From contig PSRH01000174.1 of assembly GCA_003175915.1 (NCBI GenBank), forward strand, positions 1 to 8,269: DNA of 8,269 bases, read 5' to 3'. Shown here one piece after another: positions 1-6,766 of this stretch. How positions within the stretch are numbered: position 1 is the first letter of the stretch; the number at the start of each line of letters is the position of its first letter. The notes beneath the pieces are model-generated. The model was not told where the DNA came from. It searched no databases and saw only the letters and a list, made by a program, of their open reading frames with translations. The position numbers were made by a program, and so were the translations under genes. Source of the DNA: Candidatus Melainabacteria bacterium. Its GTDB lineage: Bacteria; Cyanobacteriota; Vampirovibrionia; Obscuribacterales; Obscuribacteraceae.

Positions 1-1344
1 GAGAATCTCAGACGCGCTAGTTAAGGCATCATATGCTTTGTCATAATCCTTCGCGACAAGATACATTTCCCCCAGCTCTTTGTATGCGGCGCCTTCAGCT
101 GCAGACCCGGAGCCAAATGTCTTCTGGTACTTTCTGATGGCGTCGAGTAGAGCCTGTACCGCCCCTTTAAAGTCACCCCTTTTCCTCTGCTCATGACTTT
201 CTAGAATCTCCGGCGATCGCTCTGGACTAATTGGGGGCATCTCCTGTGGAATCTCAAATGGCACTTCTCCAAGGGTATCCTTTTCGATTTTTTTCTCCGC
301 ATGCCTCGACAAAACTAAGGCACCTACTGCCAACAAGCCGCCGGATACCAACAAAACCATAGCGCTGTTCATTATCAAAGACTTCGCACCCTTTCCCTTC
401 ATTGCCGCCTGTGGTGTTGTTGATCTAGTCGTCGGTGTGGTGGGAAGGCTTTTGATAGGTTCGCCATTAAGCAATCTGATCAGTTCTTCTTTGACTTCTT
501 GCGCAGACTGAAAGCGTTCTTCCGGTAAGCGATTCAAAAGGCGCGAAACGACATGCTCAACCTGCTCAGGAAAGCTTTTTCCCAAGGACCCTTCAGTAAG
601 TGGAAGAGGCGGATCGTTTTCTCGTTTCATGAGCGTAGACATAGGACTGTTGCCGATATGTGGCGGGCCACCAGTCAGGGCTTCGTACATTGAACAACCC
701 AGGGAATAGAGGTCGGATCTGTGATCTACCTGACCACCCCTCGCCTGTTCGGGGCTCATATAAAATGGACTGCCGACAAGTTGACCGGTTTGCGTAATAT
801 TGAGAGACGTCTGATCAGGAGGAGTTTGAATTTTTGCCAATCCAAAATCCAGGATTTTTACATTCACAGAATTGTCACCATATCCGGTGATAATGATGTT
901 GCTTGGCTTTAAGTCTCTATGGATGATCTGGTGTTCATGAGCATGCTCCAGTCCTTCGCAAACTTGAATGAAGATTCTGAGGGTTTCGTCTACTGGAATC
1001 TGACCTTCTTGGGCGATCTTTGCAGCAAGGGTAACGCCCTCAATTAACTCCATGACCAAATAGGGTTGCCCCGATTCCGCAACTCCTGAATCGTAAACCT
1101 TAGTCAAACAGGTGTGGTCCAAAAGTGACGCAGCTTTGGATTCCTGTTGAAAGCGGACAATTGCTTGGGAATCAGGAACCCGGTTGGCAAAAAGCAATTT
1201 GAGAGCTACGAATTCGTTCGACTGGACATCTCGGGCTTTGTAAACGATACCCATACCGCCTTGCCCGATATAAGCAAGGATTTCGTAGCGGCCATTTATA
1301 ACGCTGCCTACAGCTATTGCGGCTCCAGCGTCGGTTTCAACCAA
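1..1344 (-). CDS. Receptor-like Ser/Thr protein kinase with TM anchor and TPR tail (3' end outside window)
   Basis: This is a Hanks-type (Pkn/PknB-like) kinase expected to phosphorylate Ser/Thr on partner proteins from the inner membrane. The 448 visible residues show GRYEI at 18-22, a glycine loop GQGGMG at 27-32, the ATP lysine in VALK (K49), the catalytic loop HRDLKPSN at 142-149 with D144, DFG at 166-168, and SPE near 197-199 with YMSPEQ before it. All key kinase residues are present, so it should be active. A Thr/Pro-rich linker leads to one hydrophobic segment (about 322-345). After it, from about residue 380, come helix pairs with the spacing of TPR/kinesin-light-chain repeats, which run off the window; this tail is probably extracytoplasmic. 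The frame is closed by TGA at 1348-1350. The only workable start before the glycine loop is TTG at 1344, with GGAG at 1352-1355 seven bases upstream. It lies 135 bp downstream of the oxidoreductase gene on the same strand. The kinase call is very secure; the ligand and substrates are unknown. Confidence 0.95.
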   Translation of the reverse strand, partial: MVETDAGAAIAVGSVINGRYEILAYIGQGGMGIVYKARDVQSNEFVALKLLFANRVPDSQAIVRFQQESKAASLLDHTCLTKVYDSGVAESGQPYLVMELIEGVTLAAKIAQEGQIPVDETLRIFIQVCEGLEHAHEHQIIHRDLKPSNIIITGYGDNSVNVKILDFGLAKIQTPPDQTSLNITQTGQLVGSPFYMSPEQARGGQVDHRSDLYSLGCSMYEALTGGPPHIGNSPMSTLMKRENDPPLPLTEGSLGKSFPEQVEHVVSRLLNRLPEERFQSAQEVKEELIRLLNGEPIKSLPTTPTTRSTTPQAAMKGKGAKSLIMNSAMVLLVSGGLLAVGALVLSRHAEKKIEKDTLGEVPFEIPQEMPPISPERSPEILESHEQRKRGDFKGAVQALLDAIRKYQKTFGSGSAAEGAAYKELGEMYLVAKDYDKAYDALTSASEIL

Positions 1345-1351
1345 AGTTCAG

Positions 1352-1355
1352 CTCC
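1352..1355 (-). promoter_or_regulatory. Ribosome binding site that decides the TTG start of the kinase
   Basis: GGAG on the minus strand lies 7 nt before TTG (1344). No ATG or GTG exists in frame between the upstream stop (1348-1350) and the glycine-rich loop, so this SD supports TTG as the true start. Confidence 0.7.
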
Positions 1356-1479
1356 AGCGTTAACGAGGCGAATCGGTGCCAGCCTCCAATATTCTTCCCT
1401 GCCCGCACTACGGGGAAACGCTTGTTTCTTTATTGAACCCTCTGACCGCGAGGACTTATCGCTAATTCAGCACAGGATC

Positions 1480-2478
1480 CTAGCCCTGTCCAACAGAAAC
1501 TACGACCTTACCAAACTGTTGATTTGCTTCAAGATAGCGGTGCGATTCCACGATCTGATCGAAAGGAAATACTTTCGCGATAATGGGCTTAAGGGCGCCT
1601 GATTTCAAGCCATCCGCGACAAACTCGATGCCTTTCTTCAGGGCCGCCGGATCTCCACTCGTAGTCATGATCATAGCGCCGGTAATGATCGGCCGCTTAA
1701 AGATCATGTCGAGGAGCGGTAGCGTGGTCGGTTCTGGGCTCAGCGCGCCATAAAGAATAATTCTCGCTCCAGGAGCGGATGCAGAAACCAGCTTCGCAAA
1801 GGTGGGGCCACCGACGGGATCATAGACAACAGTTGCTCCCTTGCCCCCAGTGATGCGAGCGACTTCGGCAACTATTTCCTGTTCATCGGTGACAATCACG
1901 TGAGCAGCACCGGCCTTGAGGAGTTGCTCCTTCTTGGCACTGGTTCGCGTTAAGGCTATAGGCTTGGCGCCGACTTGATTTGTAATCTGAATGGCCGCTA
2001 TTCCTACACTGCTAGATGCTGCCGGTATAAGAACGGTATCTGATTTCGTCAGCTTCGCAGTACCGATGAGGGCATCATAGGCTGTCAGGTACATCATCCA
2101 TATTGCCGCAGCTTCTTCAAATGAGAGATTGGCTGGATGTTTTACAACAGCGTGAGCAGGTGCCAGGACCAGCTCACCGTACATGCCGTACTGGTTCAAG
2201 GAAAAGGCCGGCACAACACTCACAGCATCTCCCACTTTGAATTGGGTCACGCCACTACCTACGGCATCAACGATTCCGGCGGCCTCGTAACCTAGTTTAG
2301 CGGGAAATTTCGGATATTCCGCATACTTACCTGAACGAAACATCGACTCGGCACGATTGAGTCCCAGTGCTTTTACACGAATACGCACCTCCGAAGCCTT
2401 CGGCGCGGGGACATCCGCGTCCACAATCTTCAGCACTTCAGGTGCACCAATTTCAGAAAATTGAACTATTCGCGACAT
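1480..2478 (-). CDS. Zinc-free NADPH:quinone oxidoreductase-type MDR dehydrogenase
   Basis: This 332-residue cytosolic enzyme belongs to the medium-chain dehydrogenase/reductase (MDR) superfamily, quinone oxidoreductase branch. Members use NADPH to reduce quinones, enones or similar electrophiles. The N-terminal GroES-like domain includes GYEAAGIVDAVG (63-74) and KVGDAVSV (81-88). The Rossmann part has the cofactor loop AASSSVGIAA (153-162), which is the family's A-A-x-x-x-G pattern, then AKPIALTRTS (171-180) and YDPVGG (219-224). The protein contains no cysteine at all, so the catalytic and structural zinc ligands of true alcohol dehydrogenases are absent. Length is normal for the family. 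ATG at 2478 has an excellent SD (GAGGGG, 2487-2492, spacer 8). It is divergent from the SGNH hydrolase and upstream of the kinase, with no clear terminator between, so read-through to the kinase is possible. The exact substrate cannot be told from sequence. Confidence 0.92.
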   Translation of the reverse strand: MSRIVQFSEIGAPEVLKIVDADVPAPKASEVRIRVKALGLNRAESMFRSGKYAEYPKFPAKLGYEAAGIVDAVGSGVTQFKVGDAVSVVPAFSLNQYGMYGELVLAPAHAVVKHPANLSFEEAAAIWMMYLTAYDALIGTAKLTKSDTVLIPAASSSVGIAAIQITNQVGAKPIALTRTSAKKEQLLKAGAAHVIVTDEQEIVAEVARITGGKGATVVYDPVGGPTFAKLVSASAPGARIILYGALSPEPTTLPLLDMIFKRPIITGAMIMTTSGDPAALKKGIEFVADGLKSGALKPIIAKVFPFDQIVESHRYLEANQQFGKVVVSVGQG

Positions 2479-2546
2479 AGTTTGTTCCCCTCATCTTGTA
2501 ATCGGAATTCAAGGTACGACATCACGCACGGCATGAGTCGAGGCTC

Positions 2547-2575
2547 ATAATAATCGTTGCTATTTTACCGCTAAA
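2547..2575 (-). promoter_or_regulatory. Candidate promoter of the quinone oxidoreductase gene
   Basis: On the minus strand a -10-like TATTAT (2547-2552) lies 17 bp from a poor -35-like TTTAGC (2570-2575), about 70 bp before the start codon. A short dyad, ATGAG-N6-CTCAT (2533-2548), touches the -10 box and could be an operator. This is inference from spacing only; the -35 matches the consensus at about half its positions. The rest of the 203-bp divergent region shows no clear plus-strand promoter. Confidence 0.3.
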
Positions 2576-2644
2576 CAAAGCAATGTAAGGGTTCGACACG
2601 GGCTAATCGTGGAACAAGAAGAAGAGAACCGCTTACTTAAACTA

Positions 2645-2660
2645 CTGCGCTTTTTCGCAG
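2645..2660 (+). other. Small leader hairpin upstream of the SGNH hydrolase
   Basis: CTGCG and CGCAG form a 5-bp stem around a 6-nt loop (CTTTTT), ending 9 nt before the SD of the SGNH gene. It is too short for a terminator and has no T tract after the stem. It could affect translation, or be chance. Confidence 0.25.
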
Positions 2661-2681
2661 CGACGCACAGGGAGATAGACG

Positions 2682-3512
2682 ATGCCGAATCGATCCTCAA
2701 GGTCCCTGTGGATTCTCTCGCTTATATTGCTGAGCCTGTTCGCCTTTCCACCGCGTCTTTGTGCTCACGAAGAAATAGCCCCGCTTTCCATACAAAAGCT
2801 CGGATTCTTCAAATTCAGACGTTCAATTTTTAAACAAAGAGGCTTCGGCTTTAATAAACATGCTCCATCTCCGCCTCCCCAACTTTACGTTCCTCCTCAA
2901 GTAGCTTCTCTCCAATCAAACGACAGAATTGCTATCGCAGGCGATAGTGTTACCTACTTGGGCTTTCAACCCGGCGGCTGGGTAAGTCTCTGGCAGCAAT
3001 ACGTGCAGACCTATTACCCTTGGATGAATTTGCAGTTCCTGGACTATGGCGTTCCTAGTGATCATTCAGCCGATTTGTTGGCGAGATTTCCCGCAATACT
3101 GCAGAGCAACCCCACCGTTGTTATCATCTACATTGGCCTCAATGATGGAGGCTATGGTACATCCTATCTTCCACAGCAAAGCGCCAATATCCAGGCGATG
3201 ATTGACCAATGCAGAGCAACTTCCTCTGTGCGCATGGTCGTCTTGGTCAGTCCATTCTGCTATGGCGAACAATACGACGGACAAAATCCTTACGACAGTG
3301 TCCTCAATGCTATGCTTGCTTCTCAAGCAAGTCTTGCCGCACAAAACAATTGTCCTTTCATCAATCTACGTTCACTCTGGAATTCCGCCGAATATGTATA
3401 TAATCACAGTGATGCTTCCTATGGGATCCTGTGTGACCCACCTGGCGTTCATCCCAATGCTCTTGGCGCCCAGATCATTTCAGGCGCGATGATCAAGAGC
3501 TTCGGAGAATGA
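2682..3512 (+). CDS. Exported SGNH/GDSL-family hydrolase (esterase/lipase-like)
   Basis: This 276-residue protein probably cleaves ester bonds of lipids or acylated glycans outside the cytoplasm. Residues 1-28 look like a Sec signal peptide: basic start, hydrophobic core 9-22, cleavage likely after LCA at 28. A basic then Pro-rich linker (about 43-72) precedes the SGNH fold. Block I is AGDSV (86-90) with nucleophile S89, the block II glycine is probably G123, and block III is GLND (152-155) with N154. Block V is GVHPN (255-259) with catalytic H257. The usual Asp three residues before this His is replaced by Pro254; the nearest Asp is D252, five residues before. Length is normal for a secreted GDSL enzyme. 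ATG at 2682 has GGGAG (2670-2674, spacer 7). A GTG-started ORF overlaps its 5' end in another frame but looks spurious. No strong terminator follows. The family is secure; the substrate is unknown. Confidence 0.88.
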   Translation: MPNRSSRSLWILSLILLSLFAFPPRLCAHEEIAPLSIQKLGFFKFRRSIFKQRGFGFNKHAPSPPPQLYVPPQVASLQSNDRIAIAGDSVTYLGFQPGGWVSLWQQYVQTYYPWMNLQFLDYGVPSDHSADLLARFPAILQSNPTVVIIYIGLNDGGYGTSYLPQQSANIQAMIDQCRATSSVRMVVLVSPFCYGEQYDGQNPYDSVLNAMLASQASLAAQNNCPFINLRSLWNSAEYVYNHSDASYGILCDPPGVHPNALGAQIISGAMIKSFGE

Positions 3513-3697
3513 AGCTGCCCAAGTGTAGCGATTTTCTACCTTCAACCAGCTTATTGATAACAACCAGGCACGTCTCTTTAATCAAAATAAGCCATAGCTG
3601 AAACGCTTCTTTCATCTCTCAACCGGGAAATCAAGAGTGCGAAATTATTCAGCTAGTGTCGCTAGCGCTCGGGTTGTAACAGCAACTGGGTCCGAAA

Positions 3698-3727
3698 TTG
3701 GACCATGTTAGCAGTCTCATGCATAGT
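3698..3727 (+). promoter_or_regulatory. Weak candidate promoter of the TPR gene
   Basis: TTGGAC and CATAGT are separated by 18 bp. CATAGT matches the -10 consensus at four of six positions; the -35 shares only its TTG. If real, transcription would start near 3733-3735 and the hairpin at 3750-3786 would lie in the 5' untranslated RNA. Confidence 0.2.
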
Positions 3728-3749
3728 TCATGAACATGTGAGAAAGTGT

Positions 3750-3786
3750 TGCCGTCCCGCCTTCTAAACAGGGAAGGCAAGCGGCA
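3750..3786 (+). promoter_or_regulatory. Structured 5' leader hairpin before the TPR gene
   Basis: TGCCG (3750-3754) pairs with CGGCA (3782-3786), and GCCTTC (3759-3764) pairs with GAAGGC (3773-3778). They are separated by an internal loop (TCCC / AAG) and capped by an 8-nt loop. No T tract follows, so it is not a terminator. Directly after it, CCCG (3787-3790) can pair with CGGG (3812-3815), which covers most of the SD GGGG (3813-3816) of the TPR gene. This suggests possible control of translation. I do not recognise a known riboswitch class in it. Confidence 0.4.
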
Positions 3787-3824
3787 CCCGGTCAATACTT
3801 CGTCTAAACCTCGGGGTAAATATC

Positions 3825-5801
3825 TTGAAACTGCAAAAATCCGTTTATGGATCGGCAATAACCATTTCCGCGCTCTCCCAGTTGCTAGCTGGGGCTCCCG
3901 CTTTTAGTGAGACGACAAGCGAATCATCAACTTCAAAAACGGAACACTCTGCTAGCACTGGCAAAATCTTCAAGGGCCAAGTCAGCAATGAAGTGACTGC
4001 AGGAGAGAAATCCCTGCTGTCCGGTAACTACGCTGAAGCCACAGACATGTTTCGCAAAGCCTTGAGTAGCGATCCGCGCGATCTGCCAGCTCTTTCTGGT
4101 TTAGGATTCGCCCTTGCCCTCCAGTTTAAATTGGATGGCGCCGAGCAGCAATTTAACCAGGCGCTCAAGATCAAGCCTACGGACCCTCTTGCTCACGCGG
4201 GTTTAGGGTTAGTGAAGCTAAGCCGACTACAGTCATCGTCTATGGATGTTATCAAGCAACGAGACGCAATTCTGACAAGCGCCGAATCAGAGTGCATGAC
4301 TGCCCTCAGGACAGATCCTAATCAGCCAGTTGCTTTGATCGTCCAGGGACTTGTTTACAAAGAGCAAGGCAAGCTTGATCAGGCGAAAGAAAGCTTTTCC
4401 AAATCGATCAGCCTTGATCCAAAATATTCTTCTGCTTTCGTTAACCGCGGGCTCATCACATTGAAGCAAGGTGATACCGCCGGCGCTATCACAGATTTCA
4501 AAGAAGCCATCAAGATTCGCTCCTCGAATTCGACGGCATATTATGCGCTTGGCAAGGCCTACACCCAACTCGGACAGTTGGATCAAGCCTACTCAGCTCT
4601 AAATACGTCGCTTTCACTTAAGAATAACAGTGCGCCAGCTCACATTGCTATGGCTGACGTCTACCGCCAGCAGGGTAATACCGTCGCGGCCATCAAAGAG
4701 TATAAGGCAGCGATCGCCATCAAAGCTGAAAGCGAAGATGCCTATCTCAGGCTGGCCGATCTCTATGAAGGACGGGGCGATCTTGAAATGGCTGCTGCCG
4801 ATATTCGCTCGGGTTTGGAACTGAACCCGGCAAACCTTGATTTGCAACGGCGGCTGGGAGACATTTCGCTCAGTCTGGGCAAGGCGGATGATGCACTCAA
4901 GCAATACACAACAGTGCTCAGTGCATCACCTGGCGATGTCCAGGCCGTAAATGGGATGACCCGCGCCTTGGTACTCAAAACTGAGAAAGAGTCGCAAGGG
5001 GCATATTTCCTCTCGAACAATTTCGAATCGGCTGACAGCTACATCAAAAAAGCAATCAGCTTGAATCCTAACAACCTCGAACTGCGCCTGGCCGAAGCCA
5101 AGCTAAGAGCAATGTCCGGTCAGCCAGTCGATCTCTCTACAGTCGGCAATCCAACAAATGATCCGGAGCGAATCGCATATGCCGAGGCAGCCCTGGCTCA
5201 ATATAAATTCCAGGATGCCTCTCAAGCGATGACCACGGTTATCAACAATTGCCAGACTCCGGAGCAGTTGTTCGCGGTAGGGGATATGGCTTTGCTAACA
5301 AGAGATCTGGATAGCGCCGAAATGGCTTATAAAAAAGCCGGAACGTTGCCTGGAGACGAGGTGGCAGCACGTTCACGCCGGGGAATGTCGCAAGTGGCCG
5401 ACGCCAGACAAAAGTCCAAGCAGGAGCTGACCATGGCCACAGATCTCGCCAACAAGAATCAGCTAGCAAGCGCTGTTGACAAATATCGATCAGCAGCATA
5501 TCTGAATCCGAGATTGGCGAATGCGCATTTGGGACTTGGCGAAGCCCTGGAAAAATACGAAAAGAAAGACGCTGCTTCTTTAAGAGAAGCGTCTCTGCAC
5601 TTCAAAGCCTATTTGGCGCTGGCGACAGATTTGCCTGAGAAAGAGCGCGAAAAAATCACCAGACGCTCGGAGAAGTGCCTCGAGACCGCCTACAAAATCG
5701 ACCAGGGGCAGCCACCCTCTGACAGTCTGGCTTCTATGTTGGTCAAACCTGTCGGCACAGTCGGGCGCAAAATCGGAACCGGAATCAAGGACATCTTCTA
5801 G
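3825..5801 (+). CDS. Exported TPR-repeat protein (658 aa)
   Basis: This large tetratricopeptide-repeat protein probably acts as a scaffold or binding platform outside the cytoplasm. A signal peptide spans about 1-26 (cleavage after APA), followed by a Ser/Thr-rich spacer (27-50). TPR units of about 34 residues run from 53: 53-86, 87-120, one with a 13-residue insert (121-167), then regular units near 168-201, 202-235, 236-269, 270-303, 304-337 and 338-371. They show the usual alternation of small residues (G8, A20) and end in NP/DP. Degenerate repeats continue near 391-417, 450-510 and 535-600. No enzyme domain is visible. The short C-terminus (638-658) carries several Gly and Lys residues and no membrane span. 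The start is TTG (3825) with GGGG at 3813-3816, spacer 8; no in-frame ATG would keep the signal peptide. It is a single-gene unit by its position before the strong terminator at 5829. The fold is certain; the partner is unknown. Confidence 0.9.
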   Translation: MKLQKSVYGSAITISALSQLLAGAPAFSETTSESSTSKTEHSASTGKIFKGQVSNEVTAGEKSLLSGNYAEATDMFRKALSSDPRDLPALSGLGFALALQFKLDGAEQQFNQALKIKPTDPLAHAGLGLVKLSRLQSSSMDVIKQRDAILTSAESECMTALRTDPNQPVALIVQGLVYKEQGKLDQAKESFSKSISLDPKYSSAFVNRGLITLKQGDTAGAITDFKEAIKIRSSNSTAYYALGKAYTQLGQLDQAYSALNTSLSLKNNSAPAHIAMADVYRQQGNTVAAIKEYKAAIAIKAESEDAYLRLADLYEGRGDLEMAAADIRSGLELNPANLDLQRRLGDISLSLGKADDALKQYTTVLSASPGDVQAVNGMTRALVLKTEKESQGAYFLSNNFESADSYIKKAISLNPNNLELRLAEAKLRAMSGQPVDLSTVGNPTNDPERIAYAEAALAQYKFQDASQAMTTVINNCQTPEQLFAVGDMALLTRDLDSAEMAYKKAGTLPGDEVAARSRRGMSQVADARQKSKQELTMATDLANKNQLASAVDKYRSAAYLNPRLANAHLGLGEALEKYEKKDAASLREASLHFKAYLALATDLPEKEREKITRRSEKCLETAYKIDQGQPPSDSLASMLVKPVGTVGRKIGTGIKDIF

Positions 5802-5828
5802 AACGTATCCCCAGACCGACTAATTGAT

Positions 5829-5875
5829 GGCCGCTCTTTTGCCGTGCACAATCGGCCGGGGAGCGGTCGTTTTTT
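5829..5875 (+). terminator. Rho-independent terminator of the TPR gene
   Basis: GGCCGCTC (5829-5836) pairs with GAGCGGTC (5861-5868), eight pairs including one G-U, followed by G and six T (5870-5875). The loop folds again through GCCG (5841-5844) and CGGC (5853-5856). It lies 27 bp after the stop codon of the TPR gene. Confidence 0.9.
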
Positions 5876-6058
5876 GGCTGAAGGAATCACGAACGGCAAA
5901 AATCTTTACAATCTTTGTCGCATTTAGCCCCCTCAGAGACGAAGAAAAATAGGTAATGTGACTAGAGTCTTGCGCAACCGCTTGAAATTGATAGACTTGG
6001 CGAAGGCTTTCGCCTCGCGTAAGAAACTACAACCACTAAAACCTTCCTGAGGAAACAG
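5876..6058 (+). other. Intergenic leader before the small membrane ORF
   Basis: No gene is seen in this stretch. A compact hairpin, GGCGAA (5999-6004) with TTCGCC (6009-6014) and a 4-nt loop, lacks a T tract. A weak promoter guess is TTGCGC (5970-5975), 16 bp, TAGACT (5992-5997). If used, the hairpin would be at the very 5' end of the RNA, where such stems often protect transcripts; this is inference. Confidence 0.3.
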
Positions 6059-6154
6059 ATGTCTGAGGAATTCATGTCGGTATTCTTGCTGTTTTACGGT
6101 TCTTTCCTGGTATTCGGCTCGATAATCTGGTATTTCACGAGCAAACGAACATGA
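6059..6154 (+). CDS. 31-residue single-pass membrane ORF, possibly the split N-terminus of the next gene
   Basis: ATG at 6059 is preceded by GAGG (6049-6052) six bases upstream, a good SD. A second ATG (6074) also has GAGG before it (6065-6068). The product starts acidic (MSEEF), has one hydrophobic segment at about 8-26 (VFLLFYGSFLVFGSIIWYF), and ends in TSKRT, so the positive-inside rule predicts N-out/C-in. The TGA stop (6152-6154) is in the same frame as the downstream GTG (6167), with only four codons between and no other stop. Three readings are possible: an independent small membrane protein translationally coupled to its neighbour; the membrane anchor of a 231-codon gene broken by one point mutation or sequencing error; or recoding of TGA. 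I favour one of the first two. Confidence 0.55.
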   Translation: MSEEFMSVFLLFYGSFLVFGSIIWYFTSKRT

Positions 6155-6166
6155 TTCAAGTCCCAA

Positions 6167-6754
6167 GTGAATAAAGATCTATACGAGAACTTCAAGCAAT
6201 TGAGAGCGCGGCACTTGAGGGCGGAAGCCTCTGAAGCTATGTCCGACTTTCTGAAATCATTTGCGTCCATTGAAGAGAAGCGCACGTTCACCTACTGGTT
6301 TTTCAAGAATGATTTTGACGGGAAGAAGGTAAGGCGCGATTTGTACGAAAACGTTTTGTTTCCAGCGCTTGTTGAAGGATACAAAACTTCGGATCCCTGG
6401 AGCATCAAGACACTCGCTGAAACTGAGGAAAATCTCTACGAGGCGAAACAGCTCTGGAGTCAGATCGGCTACAAGACAAAGCTATTGTTGCTGCGCCAGT
6501 ATCTGGAACTTCGCCCAAACGACTTCACCGCTCGTCGTAGGCTCCTAACCGAACAAATCAATTCCTTCCGCTATTGCGAGCAAGACTGGCCATCTGCGAT
6601 CATCTATGGACAAAACGCAGCAACCGAAACCGAGTGCAAGAAACTTGCTGAAGAAATAACATTCGCTCGCAAACTCGACAAGGAAAGCAAATACAAAAAC
6701 TATATAGACGAATTTGAAGCTAAGCTCGAGACTTATCGGAAGAGATTCAGATGA
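6167..6754 (+). CDS. Unrecognised 195-residue helical protein, possibly the soluble part of a split membrane-anchored protein
   Basis: I do not recognise the family with confidence. The protein is largely alpha-helical and charged, with motifs that look conserved: TFTYWFFKNDFD (40-51), ENVLFPALVEGY (61-72), YLELRPNDF (112-120, TPR-like), FRYCEQDWPSAIIYGQNAAT (134-153) and FARKLD (166-171), then a basic amphipathic tail. It has no signal peptide or membrane segment of its own and only two Cys (137, 157). The start is uncertain: GTG at 6167 has no SD, and the same frame continues upstream through a single TGA into the well-initiated membrane ORF at 6059. Without that TGA the product would be a 231-residue protein with an N-terminal anchor and this domain in the cytoplasm. 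As sequenced, expression would rely on translational coupling across 12 bp. Coding character is good; function is unknown. Confidence 0.75.
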   Translation: MNKDLYENFKQLRARHLRAEASEAMSDFLKSFASIEEKRTFTYWFFKNDFDGKKVRRDLYENVLFPALVEGYKTSDPWSIKTLAETEENLYEAKQLWSQIGYKTKLLLLRQYLELRPNDFTARRRLLTEQINSFRYCEQDWPSAIIYGQNAATETECKKLAEEITFARKLDKESKYKNYIDEFEAKLETYRKRFR

Positions 6755-6766
6755 GAGTGCCTCGGT

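Larger units (their letters stand above)
3513..3824 (+). other. 312-bp intergenic region and leader of the TPR gene
   Basis: No protein-coding frame here is convincing. The first half holds a 7-bp inverted repeat, GCTTATT (3549-3555) with AATAAGC (3586-3592), too widely spaced to be a good terminator. A possible promoter for the TPR gene is TTGGAC (3698-3703), 18 bp, CATAGT (3722-3727), which is weak. A perfect 10-bp palindrome, GTTCATGAAC (3726-3735), would overlap the predicted transcription start. The last 75 bp form a structured leader, listed separately. Confidence 0.5.

Noticed and set aside
1147..1602. Plus-strand 151-codon ORF
   Set aside because: It lies opposite the kinase N-terminus and the end of the oxidoreductase, both of which have clear conserved motifs, so it is an antisense shadow.
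1480..2478. Zinc-dependent alcohol dehydrogenase
   Set aside because: The protein has no cysteines and lacks the zinc-ligand pattern, so the zinc-free quinone oxidoreductase branch fits better.
2609..2833. GTG-started 74-codon ORF overlapping the start of the SGNH gene
   Set aside because: It has no SD at a suitable distance and overlaps the signal-peptide region of a well-supported gene in another frame. Its second half is low-quality sequence typical of an out-of-frame reading.
3549..3592. 7-bp inverted repeat after the SGNH gene as a terminator
   Set aside because: The arms are 30 nt apart, AT-rich and not followed by a T tract.
3726..3735. Perfect palindrome GTTCATGAAC as a possible repressor site
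   Set aside because: About eight 10-bp palindromes are expected by chance in a window this size, so on its own it is not significant.
3741..3824. Possible c-di-GMP or other known riboswitch
   Set aside because: The conserved unpaired motifs of the classes I can recall (for example the GCAAA segments of GEMM) are absent, so only a generic structured leader is claimed.
3649..3858. Minus-strand 69-codon ORF in the gap before the TPR gene
   Set aside because: It has no recognisable motifs, overlaps the TPR start and the leader hairpin, and its apparent coding potential is explained by the leader sequence.
6059..6154. Type I toxin-like small peptide
   Set aside because: A short hydrophobic peptide could be a toxin, but no antisense RNA promoter is evident and the in-frame continuation into the next gene is a simpler explanation.
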